A DNA stretch of 64,000 bases from Chryseobacterium sp. G0201. GTDB lineage: Bacteria; Bacteroidota; Bacteroidia; Flavobacteriales; Weeksellaceae. The first letter of the stretch is position 1. Each line of letters starts with the position of its first letter. Both the position numbers and the translations under genes were made by a program. The stretch covers positions 1,736,001 to 1,800,000 of the forward strand of contig NZ_CP033917.1 in the NCBI RefSeq assembly GCF_003815655.1. The letters are read 5' to 3'. Below are positions 22,878 through 31,155 of this stretch, piece after piece. Below the pieces are notes generated by a model. It worked only from the letters and a program-made list of their open reading frames with translations, searched no databases and was not told the DNA's origin.

Positions 22878-24419
22878 TTATATTTTTGAAAGTAAATTTC
22901 TAAAATTCGTTTTCTCGTCGATAATTCGTCTTAGTTCTGATACCGGAACTCTTTCCTGCTGCATCGTATCTCTGTCTCTTATCGTTACTGTGTGATCTGT
23001 TAGAGAATCGTGGTCTACAGTGATACAGTAAGGGGTTCCGATCGCATCCTGTCTTCTGTAACGTTTTCCGATCGCGTCTTTTTCTTCATAGAATAGGTTG
23101 AAATCGTATTTTAAATCGTTGAAGATATTTTCTGCATATTCTGCCAAACCGTCTTTCTTCATTAATGGAAGAATAGCTGCCTTAATTGGAGCTAAAGCCG
23201 GAGGTAGAGATAGAACAGTTCTTTCTGAGCCATCCTCCAATACTTCGTCTTTTAGGCAAGTTGAGAATATGGATAGGAATAATCTGTCTAAACCTACAGA
23301 AGTTTCAACAACATAAGGAACATAGTTTTCATTTCTTTCAGGATCGAAGAACTGTAGTTTTCTTCCTGAATGTTTTTCATGAGCTTTTAAGTCGAAATCT
23401 GTTCTTGAGTGAATACCTTCCAATTCTTTAAATCCGAATGGGAAATTAAATTCGATATCAGCCGCAGCATTCGCATAGTGAGCCAATTTCTCATGATCAT
23501 GGAATCTGTAATTATCATTTCCTAACCCTAAAGCTAAGTGCCAGTTTAGACGTTTTTGCTTCCACTTTTCGTAGAATTCAAGTTCAGTTCCGGGAGCAAC
23601 AAAGAATTGCATTTCCATTTGTTCGAATTCACGCATTCTGAAGATGAATTGTCTTGCAACGATCTCATTTCTAAATGCTTTTCCGATTTGAGCGATACCA
23701 AAAGGAAGTCTGTGACGTGAAGTTTTTTGTACGTTTAAGAAATTAACGAAGATACCCTGAGCTGTTTCTGGTCTTAAATAAAGATCCATCGCAGAATCTG
23801 CAGAAGCCCCTAATTTAGTTCCGAACATCAGGTTGAACTGTCTTACCTCAGTCCAGTTTTTAGAACCGGTGTCAGGATCAGCAATTTCAAGCTCTTCAAT
23901 TAAAGCTTTTACATCAGCAAGATCTTCATTTTCCAATGATTTTGCCAATCTTGAAAGAATAGCCTCTCTTTTTGCTCTGTATTCCAAAACTTTTGGATTT
24001 GTAGCTTCAAATTGAGCCTTATTGAAAGAATCACCGAATCTTTTCGCTGCTTTTTCGATTTCTTTGTTCTCTTTATCTTCAATTTTCAAACAGTAATCTT
24101 CCACCAAAACGTCTGCTCTGAAACGTTTTTTAGAATCTTTATTATCAATCAATGGATCGTTGAAAGCGTCTACGTGGCCCGATGCCTTCCAAGTTGTTGG
24201 GTGCATAAGGATCGCCGAATCGATACCCACAATATTTTCGTTAAGCTGTACCATCGCTTTCCACCAATATTGCTTGATATTATTTTTTAGTTCGGCACCG
24301 TTTTGTCCATAATCATAAACTGCGGATAAACCGTCGTAGATCTCACTAGAAGGGAAAATAAAACCATATTCTTTAGCGTGAGAAATCACTTTCTTGAAAA
24401 CATCTTCTTGCTTTGCCAT
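22878..24419 (-). CDS. glyS: Glycyl-tRNA synthetase, class II homodimer type
   Basis: This 513-residue protein charges tRNA-Gly with glycine in the cytoplasm. Class II features are RPETAQGIFVNF (about 219), motif 2 FRNEIVARQFIFRMREFEQ (about 250) and motif 3 SVGLDRLFL near residue 376. An anticodon-binding domain follows, with TVRDRDTMQQERV-like DHTVTIRDRDT near the end. Length and motifs match the eukaryote/archaea-like alpha2 form used by Bacteroidota. A stand-alone gene. Confidence 0.96.
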   Translation of the reverse strand: MAKQEDVFKKVISHAKEYGFIFPSSEIYDGLSAVYDYGQNGAELKNNIKQYWWKAMVQLNENIVGIDSAILMHPTTWKASGHVDAFNDPLIDNKDSKKRFRADVLVEDYCLKIEDKENKEIEKAAKRFGDSFNKAQFEATNPKVLEYRAKREAILSRLAKSLENEDLADVKALIEELEIADPDTGSKNWTEVRQFNLMFGTKLGASADSAMDLYLRPETAQGIFVNFLNVQKTSRHRLPFGIAQIGKAFRNEIVARQFIFRMREFEQMEMQFFVAPGTELEFYEKWKQKRLNWHLALGLGNDNYRFHDHEKLAHYANAAADIEFNFPFGFKELEGIHSRTDFDLKAHEKHSGRKLQFFDPERNENYVPYVVETSVGLDRLFLSIFSTCLKDEVLEDGSERTVLSLPPALAPIKAAILPLMKKDGLAEYAENIFNDLKYDFNLFYEEKDAIGKRYRRQDAIGTPYCITVDHDSLTDHTVTIRDRDTMQQERVPVSELRRIIDEKTNFRNLLSKI

Positions 24420-24470
24420 AATTTTTTTAACGTCTGAAGTGCAAAAATAATGTTTTTTATTGGGAAAATA

Positions 24471-24671
24471 TTAATATCGGTAAGAACCTACATTGGATAT
24501 AGACATTAAAAAGTATCCGCCCAAACCGGCAATCAACAAAATACCGGCAATAATCAATAATAATATTCTTATTGTTCGGTGTTTTTTAGGATCTGTAGAG
24601 GCTAAGGTAAGGGCACCTGCAATGATAGAGATGATTATCAGTGATTTGAAAAAGCTAAAATAGTCTATCAT
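24471..24671 (-). CDS. Small membrane protein
   Basis: This 66-residue protein has two predicted membrane helices, FFKSLIIISIIAGALTL and ILLLIIAGILLIAGLGGYFL, joined by a charged turn DPKKHRTIR. The C-terminus is SNVGSYRY. It lies just after the glyS start on the same strand but before it in transcription order (51 bp upstream), so it could share a promoter. The function is unknown. Confidence 0.6.
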   Translation of the reverse strand: MIDYFSFFKSLIIISIIAGALTLASTDPKKHRTIRILLLIIAGILLIAGLGGYFLMSISNVGSYRY

Positions 24672-24749
24672 AATTTGTAAACTTCCTGTTTTACGAATGT
24701 AAAGAAATTTGATGAAGGTTTTATTAAAAATTGGGTAAGAAGTTTTTCA

Positions 24750-24868
24750 GGAGCCGGGAACCTGCTTTCTCTACTCGCTATTTTTTGTAGTTTCGGGGCG
24801 GCGGCTCCGCCGCCGCCCCGAAACTACAAAAAATGAGCTCAAACATGCCGTTCAATCAGGGCTAAAAT
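24750..24868 (-). repeat. Interspersed element with very strong GC-rich hairpin, copy A
   Basis: The core is a perfect 25-bp stem (24780-24804 with 24810-24834) and a 5-nt loop CTCCG. The inner stem is almost only G and C, unlike the AT-rich surroundings, and the outer stem ends in A/T runs. The flanks, read on the minus strand, are TAGCCCTGATTGAA on one side and GAAAGCAGG, then GGCTCC on the other. Similar flanks occur at 25736-25806. It lies between divergent genes, so it is not simply a gene-end terminator. Confidence 0.7.
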
Positions 24869-24894
24869 CAGTCGAAAATTTCTACTTTTGTCCC

Positions 24895-25590
24895 ATGTTA
24901 GAAATTCTTTATCGCGACGAACATCTTATTGCCATCAACAAACCCAGCGGATTATTGGTTCATAAATCTTTTTATGCAGGAGAAGCCGATACTTATGCTA
25001 TTCAGGAATTAAGAAACCAGATTGGACAAAAAGTTTATCCTGTGCATCGTTTAGACCGAAAAACTTCTGGTGTTTTGTTGTTCACTCTAGATAAAGATAC
25101 ATTGAGAATGATGAGTGATCAGTTTGCATCACGAGAAGTCGAAAAGAAATACATCGCAATTCTTCGTGGCTGGGCAAAAGAAGAAGAAACCATCGATTAT
25201 GATTTAATTAATGAAAATGAAGTCAGGCAAAACGCAGTTACCTATTATCGACGTTTACAGACTTCGGAAATAGATTTGCCTTTTTTAAAACATCAGACTT
25301 CAAGATATTGTTTAGTAGAAGCCATTCCTGAAACGGGAAGATTTCATCAGTTGAGAAAACATTTTAAGCATATTTTACATCCGATTTTAGGCTGTCGAAA
25401 ACATGGATGCAATAAACAGAATAAATTGTGGCTTCAAACATTTGAAATCACAAAAATGACGCTTCACGCCCATCAATTGATATTTAATCATCCTATTTCT
25501 AACGAAAGAATTATGGTAAATGCCACTATAGATGATGAATTCAAAAGAATAGGAGATATTCTGAAGTTTGATTTGAGTGCGTATTCGTAG
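24895..25590 (+). CDS. truC: tRNA pseudouridine synthase, TruC-like
   Basis: This 231-residue protein belongs to the RluA/TruC family, which converts uridine to pseudouridine in RNA. The catalytic motif HRLDRKTSGVLLF (catalytic Asp about residue 55) is clear. INKPSGLLVHKS precedes it, and the later RFHQLRKHFKHILHPILG matches the family's conserved block. There is no S4 domain, which fits TruC (tRNA position 65) better than RluD, but the exact target base is inferred. A single gene, divergent from the small membrane protein. Confidence 0.85.
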   Translation: MLEILYRDEHLIAINKPSGLLVHKSFYAGEADTYAIQELRNQIGQKVYPVHRLDRKTSGVLLFTLDKDTLRMMSDQFASREVEKKYIAILRGWAKEEETIDYDLINENEVRQNAVTYYRRLQTSEIDLPFLKHQTSRYCLVEAIPETGRFHQLRKHFKHILHPILGCRKHGCNKQNKLWLQTFEITKMTLHAHQLIFNHPISNERIMVNATIDDEFKRIGDILKFDLSAYS

Positions 25591-25616
25591 TTTTTACATT
25601 TTTGTTACCCAAAAGT

Positions 25617-25697
25617 TTGTCATCCTGGAAGGATCTAAGCATAGTATTAGAAAATCAGATGAAAAATTTGAGTCTAGATTCCTGCGGAATGACAAAA
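25617..25697. repeat. Interspersed GTCATTC-type palindromic repeat, copy 1
   Basis: The left end TTGTCATCCTGGAAGGATCT and the right end AGATTCCTGCGGAATGACAA are imperfect inverted copies about 80 bp apart. Related copies are at 31102-31127 and 34851-34926. It lies in the 366-bp gap between truC and pyrD, which holds this repeat, element copy B and AT-rich DNA, but no gene. Confidence 0.65.
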
Positions 25698-25735
25698 TTT
25701 GTTGTTATTCACAATGTTGAAATAAACGACTGTGA

Positions 25736-25806
25736 CCCTAGCCCCGATTGAAATGAAAATCCTTTTTTACAAAAAAAGATTGTAATGGAAAGCGGGAAAA
25801 AGCTCC
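25736..25806 (+). repeat. Interspersed element, short copy B
   Basis: CCCTAGCCCCGATTGAA at the left, a short TTTTTTAC-AAAAAAA core and GGAAAGCGGG, then AGCTCC at the right follow the same order as copy A at 24750-24868 read on the minus strand. The GC-rich stem is missing here, so this is a reduced or different version. Confidence 0.55.
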
Positions 25807-25956
25807 TTAAAATTTAAAATAAAAACTTCGTGTCAAAAAATTATCTCACTGATTTTACATTTTATAGATGATAGTTATAAAACATTTTTACATAAAATAT
25901 CATACGTTAATCAACCATTAATTTTAAAATGAGTATTTTTGTAAAACTTTTTTTCA

Positions 25957-26994
25957 ATGTACAAATCGCTTATTCGTCCGATTCTTTTCAAATTTGATCC
26001 TGAAGAAGTTCATCACTTTACTTTTTCGATGCTAAAGAATTTCGGGTTTCTCACTAAATTATTTTTCCCTAAACCTATTGAAGATAAACGTCTGGAAAGA
26101 GAAGTTTTCGGATTGAAATTTAAAAATCCAGTAGGATTGGCAGCCGGATTTGATAAAAATGCAGTGTTGTTTAACGAATTGGGAGATCTAGGTTTTGGAT
26201 TTGTAGAAATCGGAACAGTAACCCCAAGAGCGCAAGTCGGAAACCCTAAGAAAAGATTATTTCGTCTGATAGAAGATGGTGGAATCATCAATAGAATGGG
26301 TTTCAACAACGATGGTTTAGAAGCAGCGATTGAAAAACTGAAAGGCAACAAAGGAAAAATCATCATCGGTGGAAACATCGGAAAAAATACAAATACAAGC
26401 CCGGAAAATTACACACAGGATTATCTTGATTGTTTTGAAGGTCTTCATCCTCACGTAGATTATTTTGTACTGAATGTAAGCTGTCCGAATGTTGGAAGTC
26501 ATGCAAAACTGGAAGATGTAGAATATTTACGAGAGCTAATCACAGAAGTTAAAAAAATTAACCAGTCAAAATCTGTACAGAAGCCGGTATTACTGAAAAT
26601 TGCTCCGGATTTGAACAATCAGCAGCTTGATGAAATTATAGAATTGATTGCAGAAACAAAAATCGACGGAATTGTAGTTTCCAACACATCGGTAAACAGA
26701 GAAGGACTGAAAACTTCGCCTGAAGTGTTAGAACAAATAGGAAATGGCGGTTTGAGCGGAAAACCTATTCGTGAGAGAAGCACAAAAATGATCAAATATC
26801 TTTCCGAAAAAAGCAACAGAGCATTCCCAATCATCGGCGTTGGCGGAATTCACTCTGCAAAAGATGCGATCGAAAAATTAGATGCAGGAGCGACTTTAAT
26901 TCAATTATACACAGGATTTATTTACGAAGGTCCGGAATTGATCAACGAAATCAACAAAGAAATTTTAAAAAGAGCAAGCAGATTGCCGAGATAA
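25957..26994 (+). CDS. pyrD: Dihydroorotate dehydrogenase, class 2
   Basis: This 345-residue flavoprotein oxidises dihydroorotate to orotate in pyrimidine synthesis and passes electrons to quinones. The N-terminal stretch [20 protein letters not shown] is the membrane-binding part typical of class 2. FMN and substrate motifs [23 protein letters not shown] and [11 protein letters not shown] are present. In the catalytic loop the sequence is NVSCPN, with Cys where E. coli PyrD has Ser. It is a single gene with its own terminator. Confidence 0.93.
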   Translation: MYKSLIRPILFKFDPEEVHHFTFSMLKNFGFLTKLFFPKPIEDKRLEREVFGLKFKNPVGLAAGFDKNAVLFNELGDLGFGFVEIGTVTPRAQVGNPKKRLFRLIEDGGIINRMGFNNDGLEAAIEKLKGNKGKIIIGGNIGKNTNTSPENYTQDYLDCFEGLHPHVDYFVLNVSCPNVGSHAKLEDVEYLRELITEVKKINQSKSVQKPVLLKIAPDLNNQQLDEIIELIAETKIDGIVVSNTSVNREGLKTSPEVLEQIGNGGLSGKPIRERSTKMIKYLSEKSNRAFPIIGVGGIHSAKDAIEKLDAGATLIQLYTGFIYEGPELINEINKEILKRASRLPR

Positions 26995-26996
26995 AT

Positions 26997-27028
26997 TAAA
27001 AGAGAGTTTTTAAAGCTCTCTTTTTTAT
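26997..27028. terminator. Two-way terminator of pyrD and the convergent gene
   Basis: AAAAGAGAG and CTCTCTTTT flank a 9-nt loop, with A and T runs outside. It overlaps the end of the minus-strand gene at 27025. Confidence 0.75.
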
Positions 27029-27909
27029 TTTGACTTTCTAACAGATGCATTTTTTATATCAACCGTAAAAGTATAAGCTGATGTAGATTCCGTTTTGTTT
27101 ATTGTAAAAGTTAACATTTTTCGGTCTTTGGATTTTGTTTCTTTGGTGTCATACATGTTTTCAAGACAGCTTTCTGTGAGAAATTCTTCGTAGTTTTTGT
27201 AATTCCAATCTTTTGTAAAGTACAAAACTCGGTAACCTTTCTCGCCTTCACTTGCGCCACATCTTCCACATGCATTGAAATTTGATGATTCTTCAAAATA
27301 TAACAAAACACGATTCCCGTTTACTCCGGAAGCGTAAGATATTAATTGATTTCCGCCATGTTTGTTAATAAAATCAAATGTGTTGATCTTTTTGTTATTA
27401 GGCAAAATCAGGTAATTATTATACCGATAAATCATAGTATTACCGGTGAATAATTTTGCAGGCTGAATTTTTTCATTCAAATAAAAATTACCCAAAATAG
27501 GATTTTCTTTATCTTTTTGCTCAAAAAGAATAGATTCTTTAGGTTGTAAATTTTCTGCGATTTCTGTAGTTTTTTCTACTTTTTGGGGAGAAGTAATTTG
27601 ATCTCTGAAACTTTTAGAATTCTGCTTTTGCCTGGTTCCAAAATTATACAAAGACAATTTTCCATAATCGTAAATGCCTGTTAAAGCAATTTTCTTTTGA
27701 TATTTATCGTAATAATACCATCCGTCCACAAAATATTGATAGAGACTGCAGTCCGCAATTCCTGCAAAATAAAGTTGCATCGTGACAGGAACTCCCGCAA
27801 TTTCTCCCTTGAAAACCTGAGATGAATCTGTTACTTTTTTTAATTCAACTTTCTGACAGAGAAATAATGGTAAGCTTAAAGAAAATAAGAGCGTTAAAAG
27901 TTTTTTCAT
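27025..27909 (-). CDS. Secreted protein of unknown function
   Basis: This 294-residue protein has a signal peptide MKKLLTLLFSLSLPLFLC. The mature part has many strands, a GEIAGVPVTMQLYF stretch, a motif YYYDKYQKKIALTGIYDYGKL, and a cysteine pair in ACGRCG. It resembles many flavobacterial proteins of unknown role found in the periplasm. Its stop is 27 bp after the DUF445 gene region in transcription order. No enzyme motif is recognised. Confidence 0.7.
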   Translation of the reverse strand: MKKLLTLLFSLSLPLFLCQKVELKKVTDSSQVFKGEIAGVPVTMQLYFAGIADCSLYQYFVDGWYYYDKYQKKIALTGIYDYGKLSLYNFGTRQKQNSKSFRDQITSPQKVEKTTEIAENLQPKESILFEQKDKENPILGNFYLNEKIQPAKLFTGNTMIYRYNNYLILPNNKKINTFDFINKHGGNQLISYASGVNGNRVLLYFEESSNFNACGRCGASEGEKGYRVLYFTKDWNYKNYEEFLTESCLENMYDTKETKSKDRKMLTFTINKTESTSAYTFTVDIKNASVRKSK

Positions 27910-27936
27910 GGTTTGGTTATCATTAGTTTAATTTTT

Positions 27937-29184
27937 TCAGAGGAAGAAGTGTGAGATCGTATAGATGATCAAGCCTACGAGTCCGCCGACCAATGTTCCG
28001 TTGACACGAATAAATTGGAGGTCTTTTCCAACTTCTAATTCCAGTTTTTCACTTAATTCTTTACCTTTCCAGTTACCAACGGTTGAACTGATGAGGTCTC
28101 CGAATTGGTGGGTGTTTTTAAGAATGTATTTGTAAGCGGTGACACGAACCCAGTGATCGATCTTATTTTGAAGATTTTCGTCAGTTTTTAAATTTTGCGA
28201 AAATTCATTCAGGTTTTTAGAAAGGTAGTTTTTTAATGAAGATCCGTCATCCTGAAGTTCTTTTACCAACGTTTTTTTAATAGAAGACCAGATGTCATTA
28301 GAATATTCATCCAGTTTATCATTTTTAAGAAAATTATTTTTAATGTCTTTAAATTCATCTTCCCATTTCGGATCTTCTTTTAAGTCTGTAGAAAATTCAT
28401 AGATCTTTTTTGTGATCAAAGCTCTGATATCATGTTCAGGATCTTCCTCCACTTCTTTGAAAAAGTCTGCAAGTCCGCTTGCAATCTTATCTGCAATTTT
28501 ATTGTCAACAAAAGACGGAATAAAAGAATAACTTCCTTCTTTTACGCGTTTCTGGATCATTTCATCATTTTCAATGATATAATCTTTAATCTGTTTTGAT
28601 AGGTTAGTGATAATTCTTTGATGATCGTTTTTGTCTAAAAGATAATTGATTCCGTTTCCGATGATCTTGTTCAGTTTAATATCATCTGTCATTTCAGAAA
28701 CCTTTTTACTGATGAAACTGCTTACGGTAGAATCATCTAATTTATTGAGAATGTCCAAAACAATATCCGAAAGATTTTTAATTAAAACTTCCTGGTTTTT
28801 CTCCTTATTAAGCCATTCTCCGACAAAATTGGAAACTTTTAATTTTTGAATATAAGGACGTATATTTTGAGGTGATAAGAAATTAGAAACCACAAAACTT
28901 CCCAAATTATCACCCAGTTTTTGCTTACTGTTTTCAATCAAATTGGTATGTGGAATAGGCAAACCAAGCGGATGGCGGAATAAAGCGGTCACCGCAAACC
29001 AATCTGCCAACGCACCAACCATTGCTGCTTCAGAAAAAGCACGGACATAGCCTATCCAATGAGAATCATTTGATTTTTGTAATATAGTGGTAATAATAAA
29101 GACAATGGCCATCAACACAAAGAGTCCTGTGGCAAATGCTTTATATTTTCTTAACTGTTTTCTTTTTGCTTCATCATTCATATT
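27937..29184 (-). CDS. DUF445 family membrane protein
   Basis: This 415-residue protein fits the DUF445 family (YjiN-like). One membrane segment is near residue 15 (ATGLFVLMAIVFIITTIL) and a second at the very C-terminus (LVGGLVGLIIYTISHFFL). Between them are the conserved SEAAMVGALADWFAVTALF and PIPHTNLI near the first segment and a long coiled-coil-like helical part. The ATG at 29184 is preferred, since a longer frame runs over the start region of the divergent msrB gene. The function of the family is not known. Confidence 0.82.
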   Translation of the reverse strand, partial: NMNDEAKRKQLRKYKAFATGLFVLMAIVFIITTILQKSNDSHWIGYVRAFSEAAMVGALADWFAVTALFRHPLGLPIPHTNLIENSKQKLGDNLGSFVVSNFLSPQNIRPYIQKLKVSNFVGEWLNKEKNQEVLIKNLSDIVLDILNKLDDSTVSSFISKKVSEMTDDIKLNKIIGNGINYLLDKNDHQRIITNLSKQIKDYIIENDEMIQKRVKEGSYSFIPSFVDNKIADKIASGLADFFKEVEEDPEHDIRALITKKIYEFSTDLKEDPKWEDEFKDIKNNFLKNDKLDEYSNDIWSSIKKTLVKELQDDGSSLKNYLSKNLNEFSQNLKTDENLQNKIDHWVRVTAYKYILKNTHQFGDLISSTVGNWKGKELSEKLELEVGKDLQFIRVNGTLVGGLVGLIIYTISHFFL

Positions 29185-29206
29185 CTCAAATTTACTAAAT
29201 TTGGTT

Positions 29207-29734
29207 ATGAAATTTTTAATTTCAATTATATTAATCATTTTTCTGCAATCATGTTCGCAGAATCATCAACCTATCAAAAAAACTCCTATGGAAAATACAG
29301 AAGCAAAAAACAATCCATATTACTCAAGAACAGATACTACAAAACTTGATATTTCTAATGACGAATGGAAAAAGATCCTCGCTCCGGATTTATACGCCAT
29401 CGCCAGAGAAGCCGCAACAGAAAGAGCTTTTACCGGAAAATATAATGAATTTGACGAAATGGGAGAGTATTATTGCGCCGTTTGCGGAAACCATTTATTC
29501 CGTTCTACTTCAAAATTTTCGAGCAGTTGCGGATGGCCAAGTTTCTTTGAAGCAGATAAAGAAGGCGTATATTATAAAAAAGACAACGCATACGGAATGG
29601 AAAGAGTAGAGGTGCTTTGCAAGAGATGTGACTCGCATTTGGGTCACGTTTTTGATGATGGTCCAAAGCCTACAGGACTGCGTTATTGCATGAATTCCGT
29701 AAGCCTGGAATTTGTTCCGGATTCACAAAAATAA
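29207..29734 (+). CDS. msrB: Peptide-methionine (R)-S-oxide reductase, lipoprotein form
   Basis: This 175-residue protein reduces methionine-R-sulfoxide in oxidised proteins. The N-terminus MKFLISIILIIFLQSCSQ is a lipoprotein signal, so it works in the periplasm. Zinc-binding CxxC pairs are CAVC and CKRC, and the catalytic Cys lies in RYCMNSVSL. SSCGWPSFF and HLGHVFDDGPKPTG are also conserved. The ATG at 29207 gives the correct signal peptide. A longer frame on the left overlaps the divergent DUF445 gene. Confidence 0.94.
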   Translation: MKFLISIILIIFLQSCSQNHQPIKKTPMENTEAKNNPYYSRTDTTKLDISNDEWKKILAPDLYAIAREAATERAFTGKYNEFDEMGEYYCAVCGNHLFRSTSKFSSSCGWPSFFEADKEGVYYKKDNAYGMERVEVLCKRCDSHLGHVFDDGPKPTGLRYCMNSVSLEFVPDSQK

Positions 29735-29861
29735 AGCCTTTAATTCACGAAATCAGGAAGTTAAAGTTTCTTAAATTGAGTTAAACTTCTTTCATTTTTA
29801 ACTGCTTGGTAATTATGTTTTTATAAATTTGTCTACTAATTTGAATTTAACATAATATTGA

Positions 29862-30617
29862 ATGAAAGGATTTTATAGCGTATTAGGTATTGTTTACATG
29901 GTTACGACTTCATTTTATCTGTCTCCAAAAGAAGCGGTAGTAAAGAATGAAATCAGTACAAAAATTGAAAAATTAAACGACACTAAAACTGAAAAAATCA
30001 CTACAGTATCTTCATCAGAAGCATTGTACAAATCAATTACATTTGAAGCGGGGCACGAACTTAACGAAGAAGTTTTCTTTAAAGCTTTAACAGGTTTTGA
30101 GAATTTAAAGAAAGCTGGTTTGCTTAATCAGGATGCTCACTTATTAACGGTATGCGATTTTTCTATGTCTTCTAACACGAAAAGACTTTGGGTGATTGAT
30201 ACAGAGGAGAAGAAGGTTTTATTTAATTCACTTGTAGCTCACGGGAAAAATACGGGTGAAGAATTTGCCACCAACTTTTCGAACACCAACAGTTCGCTTC
30301 AAAGCAGCTTAGGATTTTATATCACAGATGCTACTTATAACGGAGACAACGGGTATTCTTTAAGATTGCTTGGAATGGATAAAGGCTTTAATGATGCAGC
30401 TTACAAAAGAGCCATCGTAATGCACGGAGCAGATTATGTAAGTGAAGATTTTGCGGCAACACACAAAAGGATCGGAAGAAGTTGGGGATGCCCAGCTGTT
30501 CCAAGAGATTTGACACAACCGATCATTAATACAATAAAAGGAAGAAATTGCCTTTTCATTTATTATCCCGATCAGAATTATCTTTCAAAATCGGAATGGT
30601 TAAAAGCATCAGTTTAA
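29862..30617 (+). CDS. Murein L,D-transpeptidase catalytic-domain protein (YkuD_2-like)
   Basis: This 251-residue protein has a weak N-terminal signal segment (VLGIVYMVTTSFYL) and a C-terminal L,D-transpeptidase-like domain. The nucleophile motif is RSWGCPAVP (Cys near residue 209), with the partner His in VMHGADYV about 20 residues before. Such enzymes form or edit 3-3 peptidoglycan cross-links or attach proteins. The next gene starts 1 bp later, so the two are co-transcribed. Confidence 0.87.
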   Translation: MKGFYSVLGIVYMVTTSFYLSPKEAVVKNEISTKIEKLNDTKTEKITTVSSSEALYKSITFEAGHELNEEVFFKALTGFENLKKAGLLNQDAHLLTVCDFSMSSNTKRLWVIDTEEKKVLFNSLVAHGKNTGEEFATNFSNTNSSLQSSLGFYITDATYNGDNGYSLRLLGMDKGFNDAAYKRAIVMHGADYVSEDFAATHKRIGRSWGCPAVPRDLTQPIINTIKGRNCLFIYYPDQNYLSKSEWLKASV

Positions 30618-30618
30618 G

Positions 30619-30999
30619 ATGATTGATGCTTCGGAATTTGTTTTTGCAGTAAGATTAATGAATAATCCTGATGGGGAAAGTACGTTTGAAAATGGGAAAA
30701 TTCCTGTTTTAAAACCTATGAATACAACCACTTTTTGGATAAGCAATAAAACTGAAGAATGGGAAAAGGCTGATCATCCGGCTCCAAGAAGGCAATATGT
30801 AGTGACTTTGAAAGGAAAAGTAAGATTTAAGGTAAGTGATGGTTCAACATTTCTTATAGAACCCGGAATTATACTCTTGGCGGAAGATGTAGAAGGAAAA
30901 GGACACAGTTGGGAGATAGAAGAAGGCGAAAAATGGGAGAGGCTTTACATTCCAATTGCTGAAAATGCTGAAAGCTTTTTTATTCCGGATCCGAAGTAG
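30619..30999 (+). CDS. Cupin-like small protein
   Basis: This 126-residue protein has a cupin-like pattern: PRRQYVVTLKGKVRFKVSDG, then FLIEPGIILLAEDVEGKGHSW, ending with a RLYIPI strand. This resembles small cupins that bind a ligand or metal. The metal-binding His set is incomplete, with only one His in GKGHSW. It follows the L,D-transpeptidase gene by 1 bp. The function is not known. Confidence 0.68.
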   Translation: MIDASEFVFAVRLMNNPDGESTFENGKIPVLKPMNTTTFWISNKTEEWEKADHPAPRRQYVVTLKGKVRFKVSDGSTFLIEPGIILLAEDVEGKGHSWEIEEGEKWERLYIPIAENAESFFIPDPK

Positions 31000-31043
31000 A
31001 GGATTATTTCGAATTAATTTTATCTGAATTAATATTATAATGC

Positions 31044-31073
31044 AAAAAGCAGTCAAAATTTGACTGCTTTTTT
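31044..31073. terminator. Two-way terminator between convergent genes
   Basis: AAAAAGCAGTCA and TGACTGCTTTTT form a perfect 12-bp stem with A and T runs, serving the plus-strand cupin gene and possibly the minus-strand fabF operon. Confidence 0.82.
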
Positions 31074-31101
31074 ATTTTGGTTAAAATTTTCCAACATATC
31101 T

Positions 31102-31127
31102 GTCATTCTGACGAAGGAAGAATCTAA
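31102..31127. repeat. Interspersed GTCATTC-type repeat, half copy 2
   Basis: GTCATTCTGACGAAGGAAG and AATCTA match one arm of the palindromic repeats at 25617 and 34851. The second arm is missing. Confidence 0.5.
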
Positions 31128-31155
31128 ACCATTATCTTTAATCTGCGAGAGAATT

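Noticed and set aside
24780..24834. GC-rich hairpin as a plain transcription terminator
   Set aside because: It lies between divergent genes where no transcript should end, and its flanks recur elsewhere. It is listed as an interspersed element.
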